Origin: Limnoperna fortunei
Lineage: Eukaryota; Mollusca; Bivalvia; Mytilida; Modiolidae
Assembly (NCBI GenBank): GCA_944474755.1
Contig: OX104122.1
Span: 26,005,956-26,069,955, forward strand
Reading direction: 5' to 3'
DNA length: 64,000 nucleotides
Within the stretch, counting starts at the first letter, position 1, and the number at the start of each line of letters is the position of its first letter. The translations under genes and the position numbers were made by a program. The notes under the pieces were generated by a model. That model did no database searches, was not told the origin of the DNA, and saw nothing but the letters and a program-made list of their open reading frames with translations. Shown piece by piece: positions 11,530 to 22,275 of the stretch.

Positions 11530-13090
11530 ATTTGGCGTACACCTGTTGCATTTGTTATGTAATCACAGGTGTGGTGAACAAATGGTTCAATAAACAACGG
11601 TGTCAAAAGTTGTCTGAGGGTACACCCTAGGTAGCTAATACCTGTGTCATCATATAATTTGTCTAATTGGTGAAAACCATAAACATCAAATAAAATCATA
11701 CAAGGCGGCTTTGATTTTAATTCACTGGCACAAGTACAACAAATCGAATTTTAGAATTAGTCAAAACTTTTGTTTTTGTTTTTTGTTTGTTTGTTCTGTA
11801 TGTTTTTTTTCTTTCTGCTTTTGTTTTGTTTTTTTCTTTGTTTTTTATGTGTGTGTTGTGTTGTGTTTTTTTCTAATTTGTTTAATTTTTGTTATTAAAT
11901 GCATCAATGTATTGATATATACACGTAACTTGCTTGAGTCTCGAACAGATTGTATCGTACAAAAGCCGTAAATACGGTCATATCCGTGTCTACACTTGTT
12001 CGCAAATTAAGTATTGGCGCGACGAGGAAAAGTATACGATATCGTTAGATTCCAGTCCGTTGATTTTTAGGTTCCTGGTTTAGTTGCTGCTCTGAACGTA
12101 TATATAATAATACAAAAAAATATTTGAAAGAGAGGCTTTCTTTTATTTTCATTCCTGCCTATCAATAACACAGTAACAAAGGGATGTTGTGATTACATGA
12201 AACCAATCATAGCTCAACATGTTTACAGGATATTTAAGTTACCCCCTTTTAACAATTTTTCATTGCTATTCAACACCTGTAGTGATATAATGACCCTTCA
12301 GCTAGAATTGCTTGATTTGATAACAATTAAGAAATTAAATATACTCAAAAGTATTATTATATTGTAATTAATAACTTAATACCGAGTTTATAATTAGCTT
12401 TCGATTTCCTCGTTAAGGCAATTATTTATATGCCAATAATTAAAATTCAGTAATTGTCTCTTTTTGTGAACTTTGAATAATATGTATTTTAATTAAAACT
12501 TCAACACAATCATGACCACTAAGGAACACTTTACTGTACAATCGTAACCACGTACGCAAACAACATCAGGTTATGTAACAGTTGAGTTTGCTTTATGAGT
12601 TGATATTTATTAAAAAATTGTGTTAATAATTTTTTGTATCGCTTCCTAGTTAATTGCATTTTTGAAAACGTGAATCCACGAATTGAAGAACCTCCAAACA
12701 TGTGACTTTACAACAAATCACGAAATTTGATGCCCACGAAGTAAAGTACTTTCACAGTGACAGTTTAAATATCGCTGTTTTTAATTTCACTGTGAAAAAC
12801 ATGATGATCCGACAAATTCAACATTGCGTATAATTTTACTATATGAATGTAACGTTGTGTTGTATGCTACTGAACACTGCACGAAAGATTGTCTTTTGTT
12901 CACATTTTGTCAAAGCCAAAATATTATAAAAAGTTGACCGATCTTCCAAGTCCCATATTTTGTTACATTTTGTTGTATTAAGATGAAATTGGAGTGAAAT
13001 TAAATAATCTCATGTATTTATACACGCTAGTACACATGTACTATGTCTATGTCTAAGATTCACTCCGGTTAATGAAGCTATATTTTTTAT
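11530..13090. other. AT-rich intergenic DNA with T/G-rich low-complexity tract
   Basis: About 11765-11890 is a low-complexity TTTTGTTTG tract that produces a spurious hydrophobic ORF rich in Phe, Cys and Val. A small imperfect hairpin (TTTCACAGTGA ... TTCACTGTGAAA) lies at about 12750-12797. Nothing else supportable. Confidence 0.5.
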
Positions 13091-13091
13091 A

Positions 13092-13246
13092 GCGGATTTG
13101 GCCGAGGGGTCTGGACAGCAGGACATAGTGCAGACGATTTGGTGCCACAGTGTCACAACGGTGTGAGTTCGAATCCCGCTGCGGGAAAGCAAAAATTTGA
13201 CAGTGTAAAATTCTAATTCTAACGGTGTTTGGTCTAATTTGTAGAC
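13092..13246 (+). mobile_element. tRNA-derived SINE fragment, second family
   Basis: Starts GCGGATTTGGCCGAGGGG, which matches an RNA polymerase III A box, with a long variable region and a B box GAGTTCGAATCC about 65 bases later. A non-tRNA body follows ('ggtctaatttgtagacgtat'). It is not a functional tRNA: the 3' acceptor stem does not pair with the 5' end and the body continues past position ~100. It ends in an (AT)n tract. Confidence 0.65.

Positions 13247-13300
<54 letters not shown>
13247..13300. repeat. (AT)n microsatellite
   Basis: Nearly uninterrupted TA dinucleotide run directly after the SINE fragment. It separates the SINE from the LINE reverse-transcriptase fragment. Confidence 0.95.
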
Positions 13301-13425
13301 ATGCAGCACCTAGAAACACACAACATTCTGTTTGATTTACAACATGGGTTCCGTTCAAAAAGATCTTGTGAATCGCAAATCCTCCCTCTACTCTATATCA
13401 TGAACTTTCACAAAATAGCGGACCA
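13301..13425 (+). pseudogene. LINE reverse transcriptase, segment 1 (CR1/L2-like)
   Basis: The frame reads HNILFDLQHGFRSKRSCESQ, the conserved region just before RT motif A in CR1/L2/jockey-type non-LTR retrotransposons. The 5' part of the element is missing (an AT microsatellite abuts it). The frame is broken by an inserted element at ~13430, and the same LINE resumes at ~14174 and again at 21657. Confidence 0.8.
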
Positions 13426-13429
13426 TCAG

Positions 13430-14148
13430 AATACCCAAGAATACCTCATAAAACTACAAATGGACATAAAACGAAATTTTTTTTAAATACCAAAATGTGT
13501 TATACACATTTAAACCATTAAATTTGTTTTAAAAAGGTGCCATACGTGTCTACCATAGGTCGATCTTATGACGCCCCTTATGATCGTGTAAAACCAAAAC
13601 TGTACCAAAACACTTGTTAAAATAACATTTTTTTATAGTAAATAAACAACATATAGTAAACTGCGAAAATTCACTTAAAAATGAATATTTATTAGACATC
13701 GAAATTTTAAAGGAAAATAATCGCAAAATAATTAAAGATCGAACATATTATCACCAGCTGCACTCCATTGATGTCATGATTGAAATAATATCATATACAA
13801 GGGTAATATAAAATGTTTCCAAAATGTGTTTCTTTGTTGTAGTATTTTATGTCTTATTAATATTAAGCATACCTTGCGGACTTTAGTTGTAACATTTTCC
13901 ACCATTAATAGAGTACATACAACTTTATTTAAACAGGCTAAGACTGCCAAACACTGTCATTTTAACCAGTGTTTACATGACAACAATTTCTAGTTTTTCT
14001 ATATTAAAACAACATAGTTGCTCATTAAAAATATTTAACATCTTGCAATATGTATTTTTTACACAAAACTATTGTTTTCATGTCAATTTTGTAGTTTTAT
14101 AAGGTATTCTTGGGTGTTCTTGGGTATTTTTGGGTATTCTTGGGTATT
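13430..14148. mobile_element. ~0.7-kb TIR element nested in the LINE
   Basis: Inverted ends: left AATACCCAAGAATACC continuing to AAAACTACAAA (13430-13460), right TTTGTAGTTTTAT continuing to GGTATTCTTGGGT (14088-14118). Extra copies of 'ttgggtattc' run to ~14148. The interior is AT-rich and non-coding. No clear TSD was resolved. It interrupts the LINE RT between the GFR motif and motif A. Confidence 0.65.
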
Positions 14149-14173
14149 TCTATGGACCCAAAATAGTAAATAG

Positions 14174-14509
14174 TGACAATAATATTCAGACCAATATGAT
14201 CATCATGGATATTGAGAAGGCAAAAGACTCCTATTCAAACTTAAATACTATGGTATCTATGATCAAATCACAAACTGGGTAAATTCATTCTTGTCTAACC
14301 GAACTGTCATCCTCGAAAATACGTCATCCGACAAAATACCAGTTACATCAGGAGTACCCCAAGGAACAGTCCTGGGGTCTACACTTTTCTTAATATACAT
14401 TAACGATCTGCCAGAATACATCAAACACAGCAAGATCAGGCTATTTGCAGATGACACCATTATATACCGCCCTATAACATCAAAATTAGATTGTCTAATA
14501 TTACAGGAA
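14174..14509 (+). pseudogene. LINE reverse transcriptase, segment 2 (motifs A-C)
   Basis: Contains motif A-like MIIMDIEKA followed by a frameshift, then SGVPQGTVLGSTLFLIYIND (motif B region, 14344 onward) and the catalytic IRLFADDTIIYR (motif C, FADD). It continues the fragment at 13301 and stops at the 14510 insertion, where the 6-bp CAGGAA is duplicated. Frameshifts in and after motif A show the copy is dead. Confidence 0.88.
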
Positions 14510-15769
14510 AGTAGTTATAAAAACCAGAGTTCTAGCGACTATCGTCGCCATATATTTACTATGGGATAAAAGGTATCCTCTCAATGAATCGGAGGATACC
14601 CCTTAATGAACTTTTAAAAATTAATTAGGTCAATTAAGAAACTTGATTAAGTCCGGTAATAGTTTATTGTGTCTATCTGTTAAATCCTATAATTTAATTA
14701 ACCCTAATAAGATGTATTTTAAATCCAGAGTAATTAATATATAGATGTTCTATAAAGAGACAACCGAGCATGAATCTATAAATAAAAATCTAGAGAATGT
14801 CAACATTGTCTTACCGTGTACAACTATTCGTGTATCTTTTATGATTTTGATTTAAATATGAAAATAATATATATAAATTGTACCACATAGGCATTAATTT
14901 GAAATAATACGATTCTAAATATATATACTGACAAGTGAACCCCCCCCCCATATGTATAACATCAGAATACATCAGAATAATTCACAAGTTGACAAATCCC
15001 CAAACGTTAACTCAATCGGTCAAAACATTTGAATGCAATTTTAAATATCCCAAAGACTTTGTTGACCTTTTTGACAAGTTCACAAATCCCCTAACATTAG
15101 CTATTTATTTCATTGTTAAGTTTTTGTGAAATAAAACAATACAGATATAAGAAAAAAGCAAATAATTTAATGAACACCTCATAATATCGTTGAAAAAAGA
15201 AATAAGACGTAAGCAATATATAAAAACACGATTTGAAAACCGAAAAATATAATTAAACAGTATCCAACTCCTTTTTATGTGTCGATTCAATGTCCTTACA
15301 TCCTCCCCCATTTTCTTTCTTATCGTTGGCATAACTTAAAGTGGTATATGTATGTAACACATCATTTAACTGTTGCTTCATCATACTAATTAATAGTTGG
15401 TTCCTTAATAAGTTTTTTTTATAAAAGTAGAATATTCCGGTTGATAAATTTTATAATGTCGTTTTATAACGATGTCGCACCTTTTTTGTGTACAAGGGTG
15501 TTAATTTATTAGCGTTAAGTTATAACTATAGCATGATATATACACATAGTTTCATATTTAATATAGGAGAGAGCCATCCCAAACTGTTTTTCGGATGAAT
15601 TGACCCCTACGTAACGGGTTGGAAAAACAACTTTAAGACTGCTTCTCCTTATTGTTTTAGACTTTGTTTAAGCTGCTCCTTCTTGAGCACGGCAAAGATG
15701 AGGTTGATTGGTGTATACCAGTGTATGTCTTGACGGGAATGGGAAATTCTACTTTTATTTTAATTTTAC

Positions 15770-15800
<31 letters not shown>

Positions 15801-17606
15801 TTGAAAAGGGAATTTTGAACAGCAGGGTCAGAGCCATCCCAATTTGTCTTTAAATACAAATAAAAATTATCGCTATCATTTTTAACATCTATATAAAGAA
15901 AACATTCCGACAGTCTTCTCAAATATGATGTACATAACGAGCAGAAGTATAAGATTTACATAACCTGTTAACCCGCTATGTTTTAATCGATCCCGTTGGA
16001 TAAAATACCATTAAAGTAAAGGATGTTGTAAAACTATATAGTAAGGTGTCAGAGGAGGAGTAGGAGGAGGAGGAGTGACGAAGGATACGGTCATTGCACG
16101 GAGGATTCTAACATAATGTTCTTTTCCCATAACGTTTTGAAAACAACCCACACATAAAAATAATATGATTAACTTACATTGATATTGAAGATGGTTCATT
16201 TTCTGATAAAGACACTCACAAAGACAAGAACAACCAATTATTATTCATACCTAGAGAGCTTATCGCCGCCGGTACTCGCCCACGGGTCGAAAAAATAGCT
16301 CTCGAATCTACCGACCGTACGGGTTCCCAGCATTGATACAAATATGAATAACATATTGATTGATATTCAAGAACGTTTGATTAAGGCCTTAGCCAAAGTA
16401 GCCACTGCCCATCAACATTTCCATCACTGGAAACGGAGCTGCCCTCGAAAACGAGGCTGCAAAGGCTTTGGTCGGAGAGGTCTTCCTGACTATAGCGGGG
16501 CGTACCACATGACACTTCCTCTCCATTGTAAGCTACGTGGTATGGCCCTAAGTCAGTACACCTTGTCAGTGCAGGAGTCTACTTCAAACTTTCTAGAACT
16601 TTATCAAAATATACATTCTCACTGCAATAACATTTATAGGTACACTCATACACATAAATACACCCCCCTTTCAATACCATGTTGTAACTACCCGCATCTA
16701 TTAAAATAAAATATATAGTATCAACTATGTAAAGAGCAATAACGTTTTAATTAGTGTCAATGAAGCGCCCTTATTTAAGCTCGGTCAGTAAGCTTAAATC
16801 TATTGTGGAGACATAGCGGACATCGAGCTGACAAACGCCCTCGTCTTCCACAACGGAGCCACTCTTCAAGACAGAAACTTAAACGCTTCGGGGAAGCTAC
16901 CAGGTGACGTCCATATAAGACATTATTCCCCTTAATCTCATATAGTCGAGAGAGTCACGCAGTCGGTCCCAGTGGCCGATGCTAATGTATATTTTGTTAA
17001 TTTAGTCTAAAATATTTCACATTCATTACAAATATGATGTTAACATAATTTTTATAAATGCTTCACTATAATTCCAACTGGCTTGCTTTATTCCAGCTAA
17101 AAGTCTAATAAACCTCACAGGTAGACTGTCGATTCATAAATAAAATTCCACTCGATTTTCTCGCTTATATAGGTGCCGCGAGCTATACCATACAACAGGA
17201 AATGTCAGGACAATGCCATGATTAAAATATATAGAAATTTGGAATAACAATACTCCAAAGATCTATCTGTTAATTAATTTTATATTAAACTAGACATATC
17301 TGATGAATAAATTTATGATATATGATTTTTACAAATAATCTGTAATTCGTTTTATGCTTCTCACCCCTTTCGCTTAGACTCGTCTATTTAAAGCGTCAGT
17401 TGTGAAATGTCGCCATTTTGAACGGATGTGTTTTTTATCGCTCCGATTAAAGTCCATATATTTTACAATGCATCGGGTAAAACACTAATATTATCTACTT
17501 ATTGTGTTGATTTTTTTATATTTTCTTGTAGATATATCATTTTAAGTTACAACTTTATTGTAAATCTATTGGATTTATTGCATAAACAACGGTAGGAAAA
17601 AGGGGG
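14510..17606 (+). repeat. Left inverted arm of the giant element
   Basis: Pairs with 18534-21656 read in reverse. It contains, in order: a small hairpin (TATCCTCTCAATGAATCGGAGGATA, ~14573-14599), a C9 run at ~14941, an (ATT)n run at ~15773-15800, a GGAGGA tract at ~16050-16075 and coding-like islands between ~16169 and 16935. The ORF at 15105-15332 (minus) recurs as 20837-21064 (plus) simply because the arms are inverted copies. Confidence 0.85.
16169..16935 (+). pseudogene. Coding-like islands in the giant element arm (unidentified)
   Basis: Three stretches look like degraded exons, with higher GC and protein-like composition than the surrounding AT-rich arm. 16169-16336 is open for 55 codons (includes ELIAAGTRPRVEKIALE). 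16344-~16425, ATG-initiated, reads MNNILIDIQERLIKALAKVA; a +1 frame from ~16415 continues ITGNGAALENEAAKALVGEV. 16804-16935 reads ELTNALVFHNGATLQDR. I recognise none of these. They may be remnants of the parent element's genes. The mirrored copies sit on the minus strand of the right arm (~19230-19980). Confidence 0.4.
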
Positions 17607-17741
17607 CTGCAACACAATTAATTATATATATTGCATATTCCATTGTAGCCTTTCATTGTGAGTGTAGTAATTAAAATGCATTATCCCCCTTTTTTCATAA
17701 CAGATCTCCATATTTCACAAGTAATAACAATTGCTATTTTG

Positions 17742-18533
17742 TCAATGTAAAAAATCGTTTGCTATTAATAAACATTTAAATCTATAGTTCACTGACCTTA
17801 ACGTGTTGTGACTTTGTGTGTATGCCTCATTTAAATATAGATTATCGGCGTCATGTTTGAAAATTAGAAAAAAATATTGAAGGTAGAAATAATGGAAAAG
17901 GTAAACGAAAATTAATGATATAAAATTGTAGACATTTTTTTTCATGAATTGGCTTTTAAGATAAAATAATGTATGTATTGACAGAATGACGGCTGTCCTA
18001 ATCCCCCTGTATGTAAAAACAATCATGTATGTCTGCTATTTATAAACATTTAAATCTATAGTTCATTGACCTTAACGTGTTGTGACTTTGTGTTTATGCC
18101 TCATTTTAAATATAGATTATCGGCGTCATGTTTGAAAATTAGAAAAAATATTGAAGGTAGAAATAATGTAAAAGATAAACGAAAATTAATAATAAAATTG
18201 TAGACATTTTTTCAAGAATTGGCTTTTAACATAAAATAATGTATGTATTGACAGAATGACGGCTGTCCTAATCTCCCTTGTAAAAACAATCATGTATCGT
18301 CTGCTATTTATAAACATTTAAATCTGTAGTTCACTGACCTTAACGTGTTATGACATGTGTGTATAACCGGTTCAATCCAGATCATCACAAATGTTTGAAA
18401 ATTATAAATATCGAAGGCGTTATTAAGAACTTTGGTTAAAAAAAACAAATTATTATAAAACAAAATTATTGTCTCAAAAAGTGACTTTAAAATAAAATAA
18501 TGCAATAATATAGTATGACGATTCGTTGTACCA
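17742..18533. repeat. Three ~270-bp tandem repeats at the centre of the giant element
   Basis: Units start near 17762, 18036 and 18304 at the string TAAACATTTAAATCT followed by 'tagttca(c/t)tgaccttaacgtgtt'. The first two are close copies; the third is diverged. They form the single-copy spacer between the inverted arms and encode nothing recognisable. Confidence 0.8.
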
Positions 18534-21500
18534 ATCCCCCTTTTTCCTACCGTTGTTTATGTAATAAATCCAATAGATTTACAATAAAGTTGTAACTTAA
18601 AATGATATATCTACAAGAAAATATAAAAAATCAACACAATGAGTAGATAATATTAGTGTTTTACCCGATGCATTGTGAAATATATGGACTTTAATCGGAG
18701 CGATAAAAAACACATCCGTTCAAAATGGCGACATTTCACAACTGACGCTTTAAATAGACGAGTCTAAGCGAAAAGGGTGAGAAGCATAAAACGACTTACA
18801 GATTATTTTTAAAAATCATATATCATAAATTTATTCATCAGATATGTCTAGTTTAATATAAAATTAATTAACAGATAGATCTTTGGAGTATTGTTATTCC
18901 AAATTTCTATATATTTTAATCATGGCATTGTCCTGACATTTCCTGTTGTATGGTATAGCTCGCGGCACCTATATAAGCGAGAAAATCGAGTGGAATTTTA
19001 TTTATGAATCGACAGTCTACCTGTGAGGTTTATTAGACTTTTAGCTGGAATAAAGCAAGCCAGTTGGAATTATAGTGAAGTATTTATAAAAATTATGTTA
19101 ACATCATATTTGTAATGAATGTGAAATATTTTAGACTAAATTAACAAAATATACATTAGCATCGGCTACTGGGACCGACTGCGTGACCCTCTCGACTATA
19201 TGAGATTAAGGGGGAATAATGTCTCATATGGACGTCACCTGGTAGCTTCCCCGAAGCGTTTAAGTTTCTGTCTTGAAGAGTGGCTCCGTTGTGGAAGACG
19301 AGGGCGTTTGTCAGCTCGATGTCCGCTATGTCTCCACAATAGATTTAAGCTTACTGACCGAGCTTAAATAAGGGCGCTTCATTGACACTAATTAAAACGT
19401 TATTGCTCTTTACATAGTTGATACTATGTATTTTATTTTAATAGATGCGGGTAGTTACAACATGGTATTGAAAGGGGGGTGTATTTATGTGTATGAGTGT
19501 ACCTATAAATGTTATTGCAGTGAGAATGTATATTTTGATAAAGTTCTAGAAAGTTTGAAGTAGACTCCTGCACTGGCAAGGTGTACTGACTTAGGGCCAT
19601 ACCACGTAGCTTACAATGGAGAGGAAGTGTCATGTGCTACGCCCCGCTATGTCAGGAAGACCTCTCCGACCAAAGCCTTTGCAGCCTCGTTTTCGAGGGC
19701 AGCTCCGTTTCCAGTGATGGAAATGTTGATGGGCGGTGGCTACTTTGGCTAAGGCCTTAATCAAACGTTCTTGAATATCAATCAATATTTATTCATATTT
19801 GTATCAATGCTGGGAACCCGTACGGTCGGTAGATTCGAGAGCTATTTTTTCGACCCGTGGGCGAGTACCGGCGGCGATAAGCTCTCCAGGTATAAATAAT
19901 AATTGGTTGTTCTTGTCCTTGTGAGTGTCTTTATCAGAAAATGAACCATCTTCAATATCAATGTAAGTTAATCATATTATTTTTATGTGTGGGTTTTTTT
20001 TCAAAACGTTATGGGAAAAGAACATTCTGTTAGTATCCTCCGTGCAATGACCGTATCCTTCGTCACTCCTCCTCCTCCTCCCCTCCTCCTCCTCCTCTGC
20101 CTCCTCTCCTCCTCCTCTGACACCTTACTATATAGTTTTACAACATCCTTTACTTTAATGGTATTTGATCCAACGGGATCGATTAAAACAGCGGGTTAAC
20201 AGGTTATTTAAATCTTATACTTCTGCTCGTTATGCACATCATATTTGAGAAGACTGTCGTAATGTTTTCTTTACAAATGATAGCGATAATTTTTATTTGT
20301 ATTTAAAGACAAATTGGGATGGCTCTGACCCTGCTGTTCAAAATTCCCTTTTCAATAATAATAATAATAATAATAATAATAATTAAAAATAATAATGGTA
20401 AAATTAAAATAAAAGTAGAATTTCCCATTCCCGTCAAGACATACACTGGTATACACCAATCAACCTCATCTTTGCCGTGCTCAAGAAGGAGCAGCTTAAA
20501 CAAAGTCTAAAACAATAAGGAGAAGCAGTCTTAAAGCTTATTTTTCCAACCCGTTACGTAGGGGTCAATTCATCCGAAAAACAGTTTGGGACGGCTCTCT
20601 CCGATATTAAATATTAAACTATGTGTATATATAATGCTATAGTTATAACTTAACGCTAATAAATTAACACCCTTATACACAAAAAAAAAGGTGCGACATC
20701 GTTATAAAACGACATTATAAAATTTATCAACCGGAGTATTCTACTTTTATACACAACTTATTAAGGAACCAACTATTAATTAGTATGATGAAGCAACAGT
20801 TAAATGATGTGTTACATACATATACCCCTTTAAGTTATGCCAACGATAAGAAAGAAAATGGGGGAGGATGTAAGGACATTGAATCGACACATAAAAAGGA
20901 GTTGGATACTGTTTAATTATATTTTTCGGTTTTCAAATCGTGTTTTTATATATTGCTTACGTCTTATTTCTTTTTTCAACGATATTATGAGGTGTTCATT
21001 AAATTATTTGCTTTTTTCTTATATCTGTATTGTTTTATTTCACAAAAACTTAACATTGAAATAAATAGCTAATGTTAGGGAATTTGTGAACTTGTCAAAA
21101 AGGTCAACAAAGTCTTTGGGATATTTAAAATTGCATTCAAATGTTTTGACCGATTGAGTTAACGTTTGGGGATTTGTCAACTTGTGAACTATTCTGATGT
21201 ATTCTGATGTTATACATATGGGGGGGGGGTTTCACTTGTCAGTATATATATTTAGAATCGCATTATTCCAAATTAATGCCTATGTGGTACAATTTATATA
21301 TATTATTTTCCTATTTAAATCAAAATCATAAAAGATACACGAATAGTTGTACACGGTAAGACAATGTTGACATTCTCTAGATTTCTATTTATAGATTCAT
21401 GCTCGGTTGTCTCTTTATAGAACATCTATATATTAATTACTCTGGATTTAAAATACATCTTATTAGGGTTAATTAAATTATAGGATTTAACAGATAGACA

Positions 21501-21656
21501 CAATAAACTATTACCGGACTCAAGTTTCTTAATTGACCTAATTAATTTTAAAAAGTTCATTAAGGGGTATCCTCCGATTCATTGAGAGGATACCTTTTAT
21601 CCCATAGTAAATATATGGCGACGATAGTCGCTAGAACGCTGGTTTTTATAACTACT
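18534..21656 (-). repeat. Right inverted arm of the giant element
   Basis: Reverse complement of 14510-~17606. At the outer ends only one mismatch appears in the first ~90 bases (CCAGAG versus CCAGCG). Small indels are seen in the GGAGGA and (ATT)n tracts. Near-identity of the arms implies either young age or gene conversion between them. Confidence 0.85.
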
Positions 21657-22275
21657 CAGGAAGATCTAGAATAAGCAGCTAGGTGGGAGCAAGATTGGCT
21701 TATGGCTTTCCACCCTGATAAATGTAACATCCTCAGAATAAGTACACAACGCAAACCTGAACATCTTAGAATCAGTACAATCAGCAAAGTATACACATGC
21801 AACAGATATAACAACACCAGCAGTGTATCTGACATGTTACAAGAATTAAAATGGCCAACGTTGAAAGAACGACGTCTCAAAACCAGACTAACCATGTTTT
21901 ACAAAGTAACAAACAACCTCATCGCAATTCCTCATACAGACATCCTAACACCAAACCAATCATCTACCAGGGCAACTCATTCACATACCTACCGACAACT
22001 CCAGGGCAACTCATTCACATACCTACCGACAACTCCAGGGCAACTCATTCACATACCTACCGACAACTCCAGGGCAACTCATTCACATACCTACCGACAA
22101 CTCCAGGGCAACTCATTCACATACCTACCGACAACTCCAGTGCAACAAAAATAGCCTTAAATATTCTTTCTTCAACAGAACCATTAAAGATTGGAATTTA
22201 CTGCCTGAACATATAGCATCATCCAACAATATTGAACAGTTCAAAGAGAAACTCACTCATGAGTTCACTCTGTAA
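21657..22275 (+). pseudogene. LINE reverse transcriptase, segment 3 (C-terminus)
   Basis: Resumes the LINE interrupted at 14510. The frame reads WLMAFHPDKCNILRIST (21695 on), typical of the region after motif C, then jumps by an internal deletion to YNNTSSVSDMLQELKWPTLK and a C-terminal part ending near 'LLPEHI...EKLTHEFTL' at ~22275. A 34-bp minisatellite at 21970-22139 expands inside it. Ends with an A-rich 3' region at ~22320-22340. Confidence 0.85.
21970..22145 (+). repeat. 34-bp minisatellite, five copies
   Basis: Unit GGGCAACTCATTCACATACC plus 'taccgacaactcca' begins at 21970, 22004, 22038, 22072 and 22106, with a partial sixth. All copies are virtually identical, so the expansion is recent relative to the LINE. 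34 is not a multiple of three, so all three frames stay open through the array and give overlapping repetitive ORFs. Confidence 0.95.

Larger units (their letters stand above)
14510..21656. mobile_element. 7,147-bp giant inverted-repeat element, Polinton/Maverick-like ends
   Basis: Two arms of about 3.1 kb (14510-~17606 and ~18534-21656) are inverted copies with only scattered mismatches, around a ~930-bp centre. The outer terminus is AGTAGTTATAAAAACCAG, and the 3' end is its complement. The element is flanked by a perfect 6-bp duplication CAGGAA (14504-14509 and 21657-21662) inside a LINE ORF that continues on both sides, so both boundaries are exact. A 6-bp TSD with 5'-AG ends and long TIRs fits Polintons, but no polymerase B, retroviral-like integrase, ATPase or capsid gene is recognisable. 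It therefore looks like a non-autonomous or collapsed derivative. Foldback elements are an alternative, although those usually have 9-bp TSDs. Confidence 0.85.

Noticed and set aside
11711..11971. 86-aa Phe/Cys/Val-rich ORF
   Set aside because: Translation of a TTTTGT low-complexity tract.
13092..13200. Candidate tRNA gene
   Set aside because: A and B boxes are present, but the acceptor stem does not close and a SINE body follows; treated as a tRNA-derived SINE.
15105..15332. 75-aa ORF with an identical copy at 20837-21064 on the other strand, looking like a conserved gene pair
   Set aside because: The two are mirror images created by the inverted arms of the giant element; composition is AT-driven and there is no domain.
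14510..21656. Assembly inversion artefact as explanation of the large palindrome
   Set aside because: A false inversion would not create an exact 6-bp target duplication inside a continuing LINE frame, and the arms differ by scattered substitutions and indels; still worth long-read confirmation.
21970..22145. CRISPR-like regular repeats
   Set aside because: Units are contiguous 34-bp tandem repeats without spacers, inside a LINE in a eukaryotic genome.
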